From Candidatus Thioglobus autotrophicus (GTDB taxonomy: Bacteria > Pseudomonadota > Gammaproteobacteria > PS1 > Pseudothioglobaceae): a stretch of DNA of 64,000 nucleotides. Where the stretch lies: positions 1 to 64,000 of the forward strand of contig JAKUUR010000007.1 of assembly GCA_022448455.1 (NCBI GenBank), written 5' to 3'. Made by a program: the position numbers and the translations under genes. The notes beneath the pieces were generated by a model that had not been told where the DNA came from, did not search any database, and worked only from the letters and a program-made list of their open reading frames with translations. How positions within the stretch are numbered: position 1 is the first letter of the stretch; each line of letters begins with the position of its first letter. Of this stretch, positions 37,088 to 47,122 are shown in pieces.

Positions 37088-38659
37088 TTAAGATTTTTGG
37101 AACATGGTAAGCATGCGCTTTGTTACGAGGAAACCGCCAAATATATTGATACCAGCTAATAACAAAGAAATTGCAGCAAGTAGAATTACTATAAAGCTAG
37201 TTGAACCTATCTGTAGTAATGCTCCCAATATAATAATCGACGAAATTGCATTGGTCACTGCCATTAACGGAGTATGTAGGGAGTGACTGACATTCCAAAT
37301 CACTTGAAATCCAACAAAAACAGACAAGACAAACACAATAAAGTGCTGCATAAAACTAGGCGGCGCATAGCTTCCAACTAAGAGTATTAATGCAGCCCCA
37401 AATGCCAGTAACATAATTTGGTTTTTAGTTTGTTTTTTAAATGCTGCAATTTCATCAGCACGTATTTCTTCTGGTGTTTTATCCGGGGCCTTCTCTTTTG
37501 GCTTAGCTGCAATGGCTTGAATCTTTGGAGGAGGGGGTGGGAAAGTGATTTCACCTGCATTTACAACCGTTGCTCCACGGATAACATCATCTTCCATGTC
37601 ATGAACGATCACTCCATCTTTTTCTGGGGTCAAATCCGCAATCATGTGACGAATATTGCTGGCATACATTGTGCTAGCCTGCGCAGCCATTCGGCTTGGA
37701 AAATCCGTATAACCAATTATTACAACTCCGTTGTCTGTCACAATGCGTTCATCCATAACAGTGAGCTTACAATTTCCACCTTTTTCAGCTGCCAAATCAA
37801 CTATTACTGAGCCTGGCTTCATACTGGCAACCATATCCGAGGTCCAAAGCTCAGGCGCTTCACGGTTGGGGATCAAGGCAGTAGTGATCACAATATCCAT
37901 CTCTGGTGCAATCTCACGAAACTTGGCCAGTTGAGCGGCAGTAAATTCAGGCGAAGATACTGCAGCATATCCGCCAGTTGATGCACCATCAGCCTGTTCA
38001 TCCGCAAAATCAAGGAAGACAAATTCGGCGCCCATAGACTCGACCTGTTCTGCCACCTCTGGGCGCACGTCGAACGCATAGGTTATCGCACCAAGAGAGG
38101 TAGAGGTACCAATCGCAGCAAGTCCAGCAACACCGGCGCCAATGACCAAGACCTTTGCCGGCGGCACTTTGCCGGCGGCGGTCATTTGGCCAGTAAAAAA
38201 GCGGCCAAAGTTATTACCAGCCTCAATCACGGCTCGATAACCTGCAATATTGGCCATAGAGGATAGGGCGTCCATTTTTTGAGCGCGACTAATCCGTGGC
38301 ACCATATCCATTGCGATCACACTAGCCTCTTTAGACTTGGCCAGTTCCATAAGTGCTTCATTGGCGTCAGGATGAAAAAAGGAGATCAGCGTCATAGACG
38401 AGGAAAGTCTATTGACTTCAGCTGCGCTTGGTGGACGGACCTTAACAATCACATCACTTGCCTTAGTAAGCGCTTCGGCGGTAGTTGAAATTTCTACGCC
38501 TACAGCTATATATTGCGCATCACTAAAGCCAGCCGCCAGACCTGCATCTTTCTCGACCAGGCATTCATGACCAAGCTTTTGTAAATGAGTGGCGCTATCT
38601 GGTGTTAGAGCGACGCGCTTTTCACCAGAAGTAATCTCTTTGAGTGCTCCAATTTTCAT
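37088..38659 (-). CDS. pntA: NAD(P) transhydrogenase subunit alpha
   Basis: This 523-residue protein starts [20 protein letters not shown], with the NAD-binding core [17 protein letters not shown] and a C-terminal membrane part of four helices after a proline-lysine linker (FPPPPPKIQ and following). It is the fused E. coli-like form, not the split PntAA/PntAB form. It starts the operon with pntB. The gap to folD holds a dispersed repeat (38783-38820), so folD and pntAB may be separate transcription units. Confidence 0.97.
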   Translation of the reverse strand: MKIGALKEITSGEKRVALTPDSATHLQKLGHECLVEKDAGLAAGFSDAQYIAVGVEISTTAEALTKASDVIVKVRPPSAAEVNRLSSSMTLISFFHPDANEALMELAKSKEASVIAMDMVPRISRAQKMDALSSMANIAGYRAVIEAGNNFGRFFTGQMTAAGKVPPAKVLVIGAGVAGLAAIGTSTSLGAITYAFDVRPEVAEQVESMGAEFVFLDFADEQADGASTGGYAAVSSPEFTAAQLAKFREIAPEMDIVITTALIPNREAPELWTSDMVASMKPGSVIVDLAAEKGGNCKLTVMDERIVTDNGVVIIGYTDFPSRMAAQASTMYASNIRHMIADLTPEKDGVIVHDMEDDVIRGATVVNAGEITFPPPPPKIQAIAAKPKEKAPDKTPEEIRADEIAAFKKQTKNQIMLLAFGAALILLVGSYAPPSFMQHFIVFVLSVFVGFQVIWNVSHSLHTPLMAVTNAISSIIILGALLQIGSTSFIVILLAAISLLLAGINIFGGFLVTKRMLTMFQKS

Positions 38660-38782
38660 AATAGTTCGTTAGGCTCAACCCAACCCATGTAACTCGCAAA
38701 CATTAAGAATACAAATATAAGAAAAGAGTATTTGAGTATCACCTTCAACATACTATGATTGTATATCACCTTGAGCCAAAAC

Positions 38783-38820
38783 CCAAATTTCGTTTGATGT
38801 GTGAGGGAGGGTTTATTAAT
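38783..38820 (+). repeat. dispersed 38-nt repeat, copy 2
   Basis: This is nearly identical to 348-385 (three mismatches). It lies 7 nt beyond the folD stop codon on the minus strand, between folD and pntA. There is no T-tract or strong hairpin, so it is not a typical terminator. Confidence 0.75.
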
Positions 38821-38826
38821 GTATAG

Positions 38827-39660
38827 CTAAAGTTTGGCTTTGTAGGCTGCTAATGTATTTTCTAGCAACATGGCAACTGTCATTGGACCAACACCTCCAG
38901 GAACTGGTGAGATAGCTGAGGCTTTATCTTTAACCTCGTCAAAATCAACGTCACCTGTCAGAGTACCGTCCTCAAGACGATTGATGCCAACATCAATCAC
39001 TATAGCGCCCTCTTTTACCCAGTCTGCCTTAACAAGATTAGCGACACCTGCTGCTGCAATAATAACATCAGCCATTCTTGCTTTTTCAGAGATTTCTTTC
39101 GTGTCTTTGTGGCATACATGAACAGTTGCACCTACATTCAATAACTCCATCACCATCGGCCTACCAACAATTTTAGATGCACCAATAATAACGCAATCCT
39201 TACCCCTTAATTCATAATTCAATGCCGCCAACATTGCCATAATACCTTTTGGAGTGCATGGACTTAAAAAGGGCTTATTTTGCATCAATTTGCCGATATT
39301 TTCGCTACTGAAGCCGTCGACATCTTTTTCAGGGACGATTGCCTCAATAATGACGTTAGCATCAATATGAGGTGGTAAGGGTAATTGAACCAAGATACCG
39401 TCAATGGTTTTATTATCATTCAGTCTTTGAACCTCAGAAAGCAACTCTTCCTGGGTAATGTTTGCTGATTTGTGAATCTGGTCAGAATAAAAACCAACCT
39501 CTACACAAGCTTTAGTTTTGTTTCTAACGTAGACTTGTGAGGATGGATCATCTCCTACCAAAATGACAGCTAGTCCTGGTGGACGAGAAAACTGTCTCAC
39601 TTCATTGGCTATTTTATGTCTTAGATTTTCTGCAAGCAGTTTGCCATCAATTATTGTCAT
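38827..39660 (-). CDS. folD: bifunctional methylene-THF dehydrogenase / methenyl-THF cyclohydrolase
   Basis: The 277-residue enzyme interconverts 5,10-methylene-THF and 10-formyl-THF with NADP. Landmarks are QVYVRNKTKACVEVGF with the active-site lysine, ILVQLPLPPHI, PCTPKGIMAML and the signature PGGVGPMTVAMLLENTL. It would oxidise the methylene-THF produced by the Tdm, GcvT-type and Sox-type enzymes in this window, giving NADPH and formyl-THF. Location amid those genes supports a catabolic as well as a biosynthetic role. An inverted repeat CAACAT...ATGTTG lies upstream near 39680-39700. Confidence 0.97.
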   Translation of the reverse strand: MTIIDGKLLAENLRHKIANEVRQFSRPPGLAVILVGDDPSSQVYVRNKTKACVEVGFYSDQIHKSANITQEELLSEVQRLNDNKTIDGILVQLPLPPHIDANVIIEAIVPEKDVDGFSSENIGKLMQNKPFLSPCTPKGIMAMLAALNYELRGKDCVIIGASKIVGRPMVMELLNVGATVHVCHKDTKEISEKARMADVIIAAAGVANLVKADWVKEGAIVIDVGINRLEDGTLTGDVDFDEVKDKASAISPVPGGVGPMTVAMLLENTLAAYKAKL

Positions 39661-39857
39661 TTCTCGTTCTCCTGTTCTCTCAACATCACTGTAATGTTGG
39701 TATTATCGTAGCAAACAAAATTTAAATTATTAATTAATTTCACTTAAGTTTGAATTTTTGAGAATTGTTAATTTATATATTTTTTGGTGTCATCCAATTA
39801 CGCTTATAAGTGACAAGTATGATGTTACTTCAATCGAATGCTAAGCTGATATTATTA

Positions 39858-42269
39858 CTAATCCATCCCTAATAACTGTTTTCTTTTTATTGCCCAGGTC
39901 TGAATTATATGGTCAACTGTCAAGCCGATACATGCGACACAAAGCCCGAGCAATAGTCCATTACCTATTCCTTGTTTATCTGATAACGCTTTTATAATGT
40001 ACTGCCCTAAATCTTCGGTACCAATGAAAGCTCCAATAATAACCATAAATAGAGCAAAAATAACGGTCTGGTTTACTCCCAGCATAATATGAGGAAAAGC
40101 TAGAGGTAATTCAATTTTAACCCATCTCTGTATCCGACTTACACCCGACATTGAGCCTGCATCTTGCAAGTCTTCTGGCACGCTATTAAGCCCTTCCACT
40201 GTATAACGGGTAGCAGGAATGGTGGCATAGATAATAACAGAAATTAAAACGGTTGTATCAGTTACTCCAAAAAGTATCATAACCGGAATCAGATAAACAA
40301 ACGATGGAAAGGTCTGAAAGGTATCGCACACCAATAAAACAACCTTTGAAGCTGTTTTATTTTGAGCGCATAAAGAACCAACGGTTATACCAATAATTAC
40401 CGACACAATAACTCCAAAACTTGCCATATAGGCTGTAATTAGAGCTCTATCCCACCACTCTAACAGAGCAATAAATAGCAAACACCAGGCAACAATTAAG
40501 GCAGATCTAATGCCACCAACAATGTAGCCAATACCCATCACTAAAAAAAATGTTGCACTAACTGGCATAGACAAATATGACTCTCTCATTGGTAGAAGTA
40601 CATCTATAATTAACCATTTATTAAACCCCTGCAAACTAAAGAAAAAGTAGTCTAGAAACCAATCAATTCCACCCTGCAACATAGGTTCTAAAGTAATGCC
40701 TTTAGTGTGAGGTATTAAATATAAATAATTGATACCGCCTTTAAATAAGAAAGTGCCAATGTAAGACAAAGCAATACCTATCAATAAAATAACAACAAAA
40801 AGTAGTGACCATTTATGGCGCTCTATAAAAGGAAGGTCAGCAAAATAGTCAGTCTGCTTATTCGCCCAAGCCAAAGACAATTTATCTAAAACCACTGCAA
40901 TTATTACAATACACAGTCCTAATTCTAGAGCTTGTCCAACTTTCAGCTGATTAAGTGCAAGCAACAAATTAAAGCCCAAACCCTTGGCACCAATAAATGA
41001 GGCAATCACTGCCATTGCTAGGCACTGCATGATCACTTGGTTTACGCCAATTAAAATGTCACGCCTTGCAGTAGGAATCAAAACCTTAAACATCAATTGA
41101 TAATTGTGGCATCCGCTCATCATGCCCGCATCCACAACTTCTGGCGAAACTCTTTTAAGCCCCAAAAGGGTTAGACGTATCATCGGTGGCGTCGCAAAAA
41201 TTATTGTTGCAATGGCGCCAGCCTGATCACCAATTCCAAAAAACACCATGACAGGCACTAGATAAGCAAAATGAGGCATTGACTGAGCTATGTTAAGCAA
41301 CGGCGCTAATGCCACTTCTGCTGATTTACTTTTGTATGACCAAACCCCAAAAAACAATCCCAAAATAACAGAAACTGGTGCTGCAACCAATACAAATGAG
41401 AGCGTTTCCATAGAAGGCTGCCATTGCCCAAAAATGGAAATATACAAAGTTCCAAAACCTGCTAACATCGCAAGCCCTCTACCCTTAAGAGCATAACCCA
41501 GCATAGTTGCAGTTGCACAAACCACAGTCCAAGGTAAGGCAGGCCAATGAGCCCACTTATTTTCACTGAGCCAATCCCAACTCGTAAAAGTAACAATGGT
41601 TTTAACTCCACCCAAAAGAATTTCACGAATAAGTGCTATAGCAAAAAGTAAAGCAGCAGAAATACCTCTGGTGATTTGAAAAATTAAAGCCTTGTCTTCA
41701 AATTCCTCAATGTCTGGGTCATAAATTTCAATTGGAAACCACTCATACATCAAAAAGTTCGCATAGTCAGTCACTATTATTGGCAGGTCCCAAAAACTGC
41801 TCGTCTCTGGTTCACCAAAAAACCAAGTAAATAAAGTTGGCGCTACAAACAAACCACCGAAAATGGAGATAATGGCATAGAGGAATAACTTAGTCCAGTA
41901 TTTTTTAAACCAATCGATTAGAGAAATCTTTGATGACTGGATTTTTGCATAGTAATTATTAAATATCAATCCAGCCATAATTAACAAGGTTGTCAGTATA
42001 TATACTATGGAGGTACTGACTACTGGATTGAGAAAATTTAACTCGGGTATACGTACGAATTGCGGCGGCAACTGGCCCCTTAAAATCATACTGACTGACT
42101 CAGAAAATCCTACAACAGGAACTATTTGACCTTTTTCAACTGCTTTAGTAAAGCCATCTCTAACATCAATAATTTCACTATACTGGCCGGTCATCAAAAT
42201 GAGGACTACAAAACCAATTAGAACAAAACCTAATTGTACTAATTTAGGGTTCTTTTTTAAGTAGTCCAT
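39858..42269 (-). CDS. tmoW: fused double permease of a TMAO/betaine-type ABC transporter
   Basis: The 803-residue inner-membrane protein contains two homologous ProW-type permease halves. Each half has the EAA-loop pattern (DAGMMSGCHNYQLMFKVLIP and DAGSMSGVSRIQRWVKIELP) followed by GVNQ and a FIG segment. The halves are joined by a further hydrophobic region, giving well over ten helices. Such fused permeases occur in TmoXVW-type TMAO transporters and some betaine systems. The TMAO assignment comes from the neighbouring tdm gene; glycine betaine or choline remain alternatives. It follows tmoV by 12 nt. Confidence 0.78.
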   Translation of the reverse strand: MDYLKKNPKLVQLGFVLIGFVVLILMTGQYSEIIDVRDGFTKAVEKGQIVPVVGFSESVSMILRGQLPPQFVRIPELNFLNPVVSTSIVYILTTLLIMAGLIFNNYYAKIQSSKISLIDWFKKYWTKLFLYAIISIFGGLFVAPTLFTWFFGEPETSSFWDLPIIVTDYANFLMYEWFPIEIYDPDIEEFEDKALIFQITRGISAALLFAIALIREILLGGVKTIVTFTSWDWLSENKWAHWPALPWTVVCATATMLGYALKGRGLAMLAGFGTLYISIFGQWQPSMETLSFVLVAAPVSVILGLFFGVWSYKSKSAEVALAPLLNIAQSMPHFAYLVPVMVFFGIGDQAGAIATIIFATPPMIRLTLLGLKRVSPEVVDAGMMSGCHNYQLMFKVLIPTARRDILIGVNQVIMQCLAMAVIASFIGAKGLGFNLLLALNQLKVGQALELGLCIVIIAVVLDKLSLAWANKQTDYFADLPFIERHKWSLLFVVILLIGIALSYIGTFLFKGGINYLYLIPHTKGITLEPMLQGGIDWFLDYFFFSLQGFNKWLIIDVLLPMRESYLSMPVSATFFLVMGIGYIVGGIRSALIVAWCLLFIALLEWWDRALITAYMASFGVIVSVIIGITVGSLCAQNKTASKVVLLVCDTFQTFPSFVYLIPVMILFGVTDTTVLISVIIYATIPATRYTVEGLNSVPEDLQDAGSMSGVSRIQRWVKIELPLAFPHIMLGVNQTVIFALFMVIIGAFIGTEDLGQYIIKALSDKQGIGNGLLLGLCVACIGLTVDHIIQTWAIKRKQLLGMD

Positions 42270-42281
42270 ACTTTTCTTAAT

Positions 42282-43349
42282 CTAGGCGTTTGTTTCTTCT
42301 TTATTGTCGCCAAACAACACATGGATAACTTTGGAATTATGTAAGGCGCCAACAGTTTTATTGTTAGCATCTACAACAGCAACAGGCTTCTTTTCATTAA
42401 GTACCGCTTCAACAACTGTCTCAATAATGGCATCTTTCGAGACCTTTAGATCACTTAGTTCCTCGGAACTATCTAATGGGTCCATTACCGCTTCAATCTT
42501 AAGCACCTTCTCTCTCGGCACTTCTTGGGTAAATTTTCGAACATATTCGGTTGCTGGATTAAGAACAATATTGGCTGGCGTATCTAATTGCTCGATAATT
42601 CCATCTTTCATAATGGCAATACGATCAGCGAGTCTAAGTGCTTCATCAAAATCGTGTGTTACAAATAAAATCGTTTTTTTCAAAACACCCTGAAGTCTAA
42701 GGAATTCATCTTGCATCTCTTTACGTATTAGTGGATCTAAAGCCGAGAAAGGCTCATCCAAAAACCAAATGTCGGGCTCAACAGCCAATGATCTAGCAAT
42801 ACCTACACGTTGCTGCTGACCACCAGATAATTCTCTTGGAAAATAATTTTCACGCCCAGCAAGACCAACAAGCTCAACCATTTCCATGGCTCTTGTCATG
42901 CTATCCTTTGTGCTATTACCTTTAACTTGAAGAGGAAAGGCGATGTTCTCTACTACAGTTTTGTGCGGTAATAAGGCAAAACTTTGAAACACCATACCCA
43001 TTTTATTGCGTCTAAGTTCAATAAGTTCTTTGCCACTCAAGGCTAACAAATCTTCACCATCGATAAATATCTGACCCGCAGTTGTGTCAGTTAATCTTGA
43101 TATGCATCGAAGTAGTGTTGATTTACCTGAGCCAGACAAACCCATAATCACCAACATTTCACCATGATAAACTTCGAATGACGCATTATTAACACCTACT
43201 ACACAGCCTGCATCCTGAAACTCCTTGGCGTCAACTTTGCCATTAGAACTTTGAAGCATTTTTTTGGCATTCTCACCAAAAATTTTGTAAACAGATTCAC
43301 ACTTAACGACTGGCTGTTCTTTTTGGGATGGGGTATCTTGAGAAGACAT
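42282..43349 (-). CDS. tmoV: TMAO/betaine-type ABC transporter ATP-binding protein
   Basis: The 355-residue ProV-like ATPase has Walker A GLSGSGKST, signature ELSGGQQQRVGIARSLAV, Walker B WFLDEPFSALDPL and the H-loop VTHDF. The N-terminal extension (KIFGENAKKMLQ) is typical of ProV/OpuA ATPases. The C-terminal part (about 280-350, DSSEELSDLKVSKDAIIETV) resembles a degenerate CBS-type regulatory region. It lies between the attenuator hairpin after tmoX and tmoW, in the same operon. Confidence 0.85.
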   Translation of the reverse strand: MSSQDTPSQKEQPVVKCESVYKIFGENAKKMLQSSNGKVDAKEFQDAGCVVGVNNASFEVYHGEMLVIMGLSGSGKSTLLRCISRLTDTTAGQIFIDGEDLLALSGKELIELRRNKMGMVFQSFALLPHKTVVENIAFPLQVKGNSTKDSMTRAMEMVELVGLAGRENYFPRELSGGQQQRVGIARSLAVEPDIWFLDEPFSALDPLIRKEMQDEFLRLQGVLKKTILFVTHDFDEALRLADRIAIMKDGIIEQLDTPANIVLNPATEYVRKFTQEVPREKVLKIEAVMDPLDSSEELSDLKVSKDAIIETVVEAVLNEKKPVAVVDANNKTVGALHNSKVIHVLFGDNKEETNA

Positions 43350-43505
43350 AATTTATTTCCAAATGAGCTGGATAATATATTTTATATTATTACATACAAC
43401 AGACAAAATGATACCCCCAATCCTACCTAAGTTAGGTTACATTAATCTCAAAAAATTAAAGAGTTCGGTTGAACCTTCAGTTAAATAGTTTTGGAGGTAC
43501 TTATT

Positions 43506-43536
43506 AAAAACCCCCCTGAGTTCAGGGGGGTTTTTT
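43506..43536 (-). terminator. strong terminator or attenuator between tmoX and tmoV
   Basis: A stem of at least 8 perfect G/C-rich pairs (CCCCCCTG / CAGGGGGG, AGTT loop) is flanked by AAAAA and TTTTTT, so it can work in both directions. It is 25 nt after the tmoX stop. In such operons a hairpin here limits read-through and makes the binding protein the most abundant component. Confidence 0.9.
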
Positions 43537-43560
43537 ACACAATACTTACTAGTGTATTTG

Positions 43561-44511
43561 TTACATACCTACTCCAGTCATGGCTCTCCAAGCATCTTCA
43601 TTGTCAGCTAGCCATTGTGTAGCAGCATCCTTGTGACTCAATCCACTTAAGTCAACAAGTGCCGCCATAGAACCAATTTGGCCTGCATCGAACGACATTC
43701 TAGAGAACGCTGTGTAAGCCGCTGGATGAGTTTTAGGGAACTTATAGTTCGCCGCTTTCTTCAACCAACCTTTTGGCGATCCACACTTACTGTCACCACC
43801 ATCTTGTTTTCTGCAACCTAGATAATACTCAGGCCACTCAATGAAAACAAAACCGGCACCATCAGTGAAGTTAGGAGTCCAGTTGAAGGTCAAAGTAGCA
43901 CGTCCTTCTTTTTCAGCAGCTACATGGTCAGCCCAAAGAGCATCTGCACTACCTGCAAACTTGACAACCCAATTGTCGCCTAAAAGTGCTTCTACACGAT
44001 CTACATATTCAACACCATGCCAGCTTTGAGGTCCTTCTAAGATACGACCTTTTCCACCAGAATCTACTGTTGCAAACACTTCATAACAATCAATCAATGC
44101 TTTATAGTCTGGAAGTCCAGGGCACATATTTTGATCTACTACCCATTGTGGAACTCCAACCTCTTCCAGAGTCAATGCAGCATGCGTTCCAGCGTCAATT
44201 AGTCCGCCTTTCGCCATTGCAGCATAAAATGACTTACCGAAAGTAGACTGCCAAACCTCGTGAGAGATAGTTACGTCACCATTACGAATGGATTCATAAA
44301 CACCTTGAGTGTCAGCAGAAACATATTCAACGTTATTACCCATGCTTTCGAAAATACCACCGATAACATAGGCCATTACTACTTGGCTTGACCAGTTGTG
44401 TGTTGGAATGACAATTGGCTTAGTCGAGTCAGCCGCTAGGGCTTGACCAGAGACAGAAGCTAAAGTCATGGCTAAAGCAGCTGCAGCTACCTTACTTGTA
44501 AACTTTTTCAT
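43561..44511 (-). CDS. tmoX: TMAO/betaine-type periplasmic binding protein
   Basis: The 316-residue protein has a signal peptide (MKKFTSKVAAAALAMTLASV, cleaved near ALA-ADS). The mature part has the OpuAC/ProX fold with IPTHNWSSQVVMAYVIGGIF and many tryptophans (for example SHEVWQSTF, GSADALWADHV, FNWTPNF), suited to an aromatic cage for a quaternary or tertiary amine oxide. It is followed by an attenuator and tmoVW, and preceded by tdm on the same strand. That context favours TMAO; the family also includes betaine- and choline-binding proteins. Confidence 0.82.
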   Translation of the reverse strand: MKKFTSKVAAAALAMTLASVSGQALAADSTKPIVIPTHNWSSQVVMAYVIGGIFESMGNNVEYVSADTQGVYESIRNGDVTISHEVWQSTFGKSFYAAMAKGGLIDAGTHAALTLEEVGVPQWVVDQNMCPGLPDYKALIDCYEVFATVDSGGKGRILEGPQSWHGVEYVDRVEALLGDNWVVKFAGSADALWADHVAAEKEGRATLTFNWTPNFTDGAGFVFIEWPEYYLGCRKQDGGDSKCGSPKGWLKKAANYKFPKTHPAAYTAFSRMSFDAGQIGSMAALVDLSGLSHKDAATQWLADNEDAWRAMTGVGM

Positions 44512-44686
44512 TTATTTCTCCTTTATAGTTACATTGAATACTTTGTTGGCGCTTCGAATAAAAGAAACGATCAAAATATACAACTGTCAAAATGACTTTT
44601 TTTTAAAAAAAATATTTAAAAAAAATCAAACTTACATTCTTAGAACTAGTTACTCTCTAAGAGTGTTTGGTAGTCTGAGATCTCAC

Positions 44687-46987
44687 TTACATTCTAACTC
44701 GAGCTTTCTCAGGATCATAAAACGGAAAGCGAACTACAGTCGCTGCTAGGCGCTTTTGATGTCCATCTAACTTTCCGACCTCAACCTCATTGCCCATTTC
44801 TGACTCTGAGACTGAAATCCTACACAAGGCAATGTTCTTTCTTAAAATCGGTGAACGTGTTGCACTTGTAATGATTCCTACCTGTTGCTTACCAATATAC
44901 ACGCCATCACCGTGCAGTGCAACTTCATTGTTGTGTAATTCTAACCCAACGAGGACTCTTTGGGGAGAATTCTTGCGAAGAATTAAAGATTCTTTTCCAG
45001 AAAAATCATCCTCTTTTGTCTTTAATGGAACGGTAAATGCGATACCAGCTTCGAATGGATCCGTCTGGTCACAGAATTCGTAACCTCCGAAAATTAAACC
45101 CGCTTCAATTCTCAACATATCAAGTGCATTAAGGCCTAGCGGACATATGTTAAATTCTTTACCGGCCTCTGCAATGGCATCCCAAACCGCTTCACAGTCA
45201 TCGGGATGAGCAAAAACCTCATAACCAAGTTCACCTGAGTATCCTGTACGAGAAACCATCACCGGTATACCTAACTCACCTCCGATACGTCCAATTGAGA
45301 ATCGGAACCATTTAAGATCTTCAACGTCAGGTTGGAGTCTTGGTGTCCAAATAATTTTGGCCAATGTCTCGCGACTCTTTGGACCCTGGACAGCAACATT
45401 ATGTAATTGGTTTGTGGAAGATTTAATCCACACATCTAAATTCTTTTCCTTAGCAATTTTACGGAGTAATTTGCCTCCATCCTCTGAACCCCCGACCCAG
45501 CGGAAATTATTTTCACCAAGACGGAACAAGGTGCCATCATCTACCATACAGCCATTGTCGAAGCACATAGCAGAATAGACAACTTGACCCACGGCCAGTT
45601 TACGAACATCTCTGGTTATTGCATACTGCATCAATATTTCTGCATCTTGACCATAGACTTCAAACTTTCTGAGTGGCGCTAGGTCAATCATAACAACCCC
45701 TTCACGGCATTGCCAGTATTCCTTTATGGCACCTAAATTAGTGTAATCAAGTGGCAACCAATAACCATTATAGTTATCAAAGTTTTTGGTTAATTTTGAT
45801 GTATTTTTATGAAAACCAGTTTCTTGAGTCATAGTGGGAATTGATTGTGGGTCAGGCCTAAAGGCCGTCGCAGTTGAAAAATTGTTATTATTGTCGTATA
45901 TCCTAACATGGATATCGGTTGGATTCCAATTGTTAGCAGAGGACGTGTCGTCTGGACATGCTGATGACACACACACCAAATCATCCAAAGCTTTAAATAA
46001 AACATAATCACCTGGCCTCGACCAAGAAACATCAGCAGTCAGTGCGTGACACTCTTCAATTGCTGTATTAAAAAATAGATTCACAGCCACCCAATTCTTG
46101 CGCGGAGCGATTCCATACTCAGCAAGAGATTTATTAAAGTTCTCACTACAATTGACATGCCCTGGAAAACCTCTATCTTCATAATATTTTGCATTGCAAG
46201 CCAAACCAAATGTGTCATGCCTACAAACCGTGTCTCGAACAATTTCAACTAGCGGAACTGAATTCTGATTATAAAACTTGTCATGGCATCCCGGTTCAGG
46301 ATAACTTTTAAGCATGTGTGATCTTGTCACAGTTGGGTCGAGGTTTAATTCTCTATTGTTTTTTAAATCTTCGACTAAAAAAGCTTGAAAATCTGAGCAT
46401 TGTTGCCCTTCAACATCAATAACCTGTATATATTCACCTGCCTTGACTTTATAAGCCACTGCCGTACTGTTATTTATCCTTATTTCCTTAGCGTTTTTTG
46501 CTAGAGGCTCTGGCAGACGATCTGATGGATTTGTTGGATTTGCGCGAGAAACATTTATCAAAATCTCTGTTGGTGCATCATGTTCGTCGACAATCATAGG
46601 GCCACCTTTAGCATCAAATATACATAAGGTGTCCTTGTCAATACAAAAAGATTGACGCGAGTCAGCGGGACTCGCAGCTGAAAAAAGGTCAGCGCCTTTC
46701 AAATTATTAGTTTCGATTTTGTTATGTCCTAAGATCGTCTTAAGCATATCAGAACATTCATCAACAGACACTTTTGAAGAATTGTTACTTGGCTGACTAC
46801 TCCAGTCAAGTGCATCCATCACTGAAGAGCCTTTTGAGTCAAACGCTAAAACGCTACATTGCTGATCACCTTCTACGTCAATAACTTCAACAGAGTCTCC
46901 GCTTTGCAAATCAATTGAAACCGCTTCACCACCTAGTATTTGGTAGGTCTCACAGTCATCAGAATATTTAATGTTAGATAGTCTCAT
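44687..46987 (-). CDS. tdm: trimethylamine N-oxide demethylase-like, DUF1989 + GcvT fusion
   Basis: I chose the ATG at 46987 (MRLSNIKYSDDCETYQ), 766 residues, because a promoter ends just upstream; the TTG at 47005 is too close to the -10 box. The central part (about 160-380) is a DUF1989 domain with VCRHDTFGLACNAKYYEDRG, and VCVSSACPDD (Cys255, Cys339 and Cys344 as candidate metal ligands). The C-terminal half (about 390-766) is a GcvT folate domain (SRTGYSGELGYEVF). This architecture is that of Tdm, which splits TMAO to dimethylamine and formaldehyde and hands the carbon to THF. An extra DUF1989-like half precedes (36-49 resembles 190-203). The adjoining tmo transporter supports the call. 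Confidence 0.8.
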   Translation of the reverse strand: MRLSNIKYSDDCETYQILGGEAVSIDLQSGDSVEVIDVEGDQQCSVLAFDSKGSSVMDALDWSSQPSNNSSKVSVDECSDMLKTILGHNKIETNNLKGADLFSAASPADSRQSFCIDKDTLCIFDAKGGPMIVDEHDAPTEILINVSRANPTNPSDRLPEPLAKNAKEIRINNSTAVAYKVKAGEYIQVIDVEGQQCSDFQAFLVEDLKNNRELNLDPTVTRSHMLKSYPEPGCHDKFYNQNSVPLVEIVRDTVCRHDTFGLACNAKYYEDRGFPGHVNCSENFNKSLAEYGIAPRKNWVAVNLFFNTAIEECHALTADVSWSRPGDYVLFKALDDLVCVSSACPDDTSSANNWNPTDIHVRIYDNNNNFSTATAFRPDPQSIPTMTQETGFHKNTSKLTKNFDNYNGYWLPLDYTNLGAIKEYWQCREGVVMIDLAPLRKFEVYGQDAEILMQYAITRDVRKLAVGQVVYSAMCFDNGCMVDDGTLFRLGENNFRWVGGSEDGGKLLRKIAKEKNLDVWIKSSTNQLHNVAVQGPKSRETLAKIIWTPRLQPDVEDLKWFRFSIGRIGGELGIPVMVSRTGYSGELGYEVFAHPDDCEAVWDAIAEAGKEFNICPLGLNALDMLRIEAGLIFGGYEFCDQTDPFEAGIAFTVPLKTKEDDFSGKESLILRKNSPQRVLVGLELHNNEVALHGDGVYIGKQQVGIITSATRSPILRKNIALCRISVSESEMGNEVEVGKLDGHQKRLAATVVRFPFYDPEKARVRM

Positions 46988-47013
46988 TTGTATATATATT
47001 GACAAATAGGCAA

Positions 47014-47043
47014 ATTATACTGAACAAGTATATATGGAGTCAA
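47014..47043 (-). promoter_or_regulatory. sigma-70-type promoter of tdm
   Basis: On the minus strand TTGACT (47043-47038) and TATAAT (47019-47014) are spaced by 18 nt. Transcription would start near 47007, leaving about a 20-nt leader to the ATG at 46987. No Shine-Dalgarno sequence is seen. Confidence 0.75.
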
Positions 47044-47122
47044 TTTGAAAAAATTCACTTTATTGTGAAAAAAATAGCAATAAATCAAACTCTACTTTTG
47101 GATCTAATAGTGAAAATAAAAT

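Noticed and set aside
348-38820. The two 38-nt repeats as attachment sites of one 38-kb integrated element
   Set aside because: The span holds rpsA, lysS, ffh, lepA and other essential core genes and no integrase.
44631-44697. Direct repeat ACTTACATTCT around the tdm stop codon
   Set aside because: Two 11-nt copies 55 nt apart in AT-rich DNA; one is inside the tdm coding end, so chance is likely.
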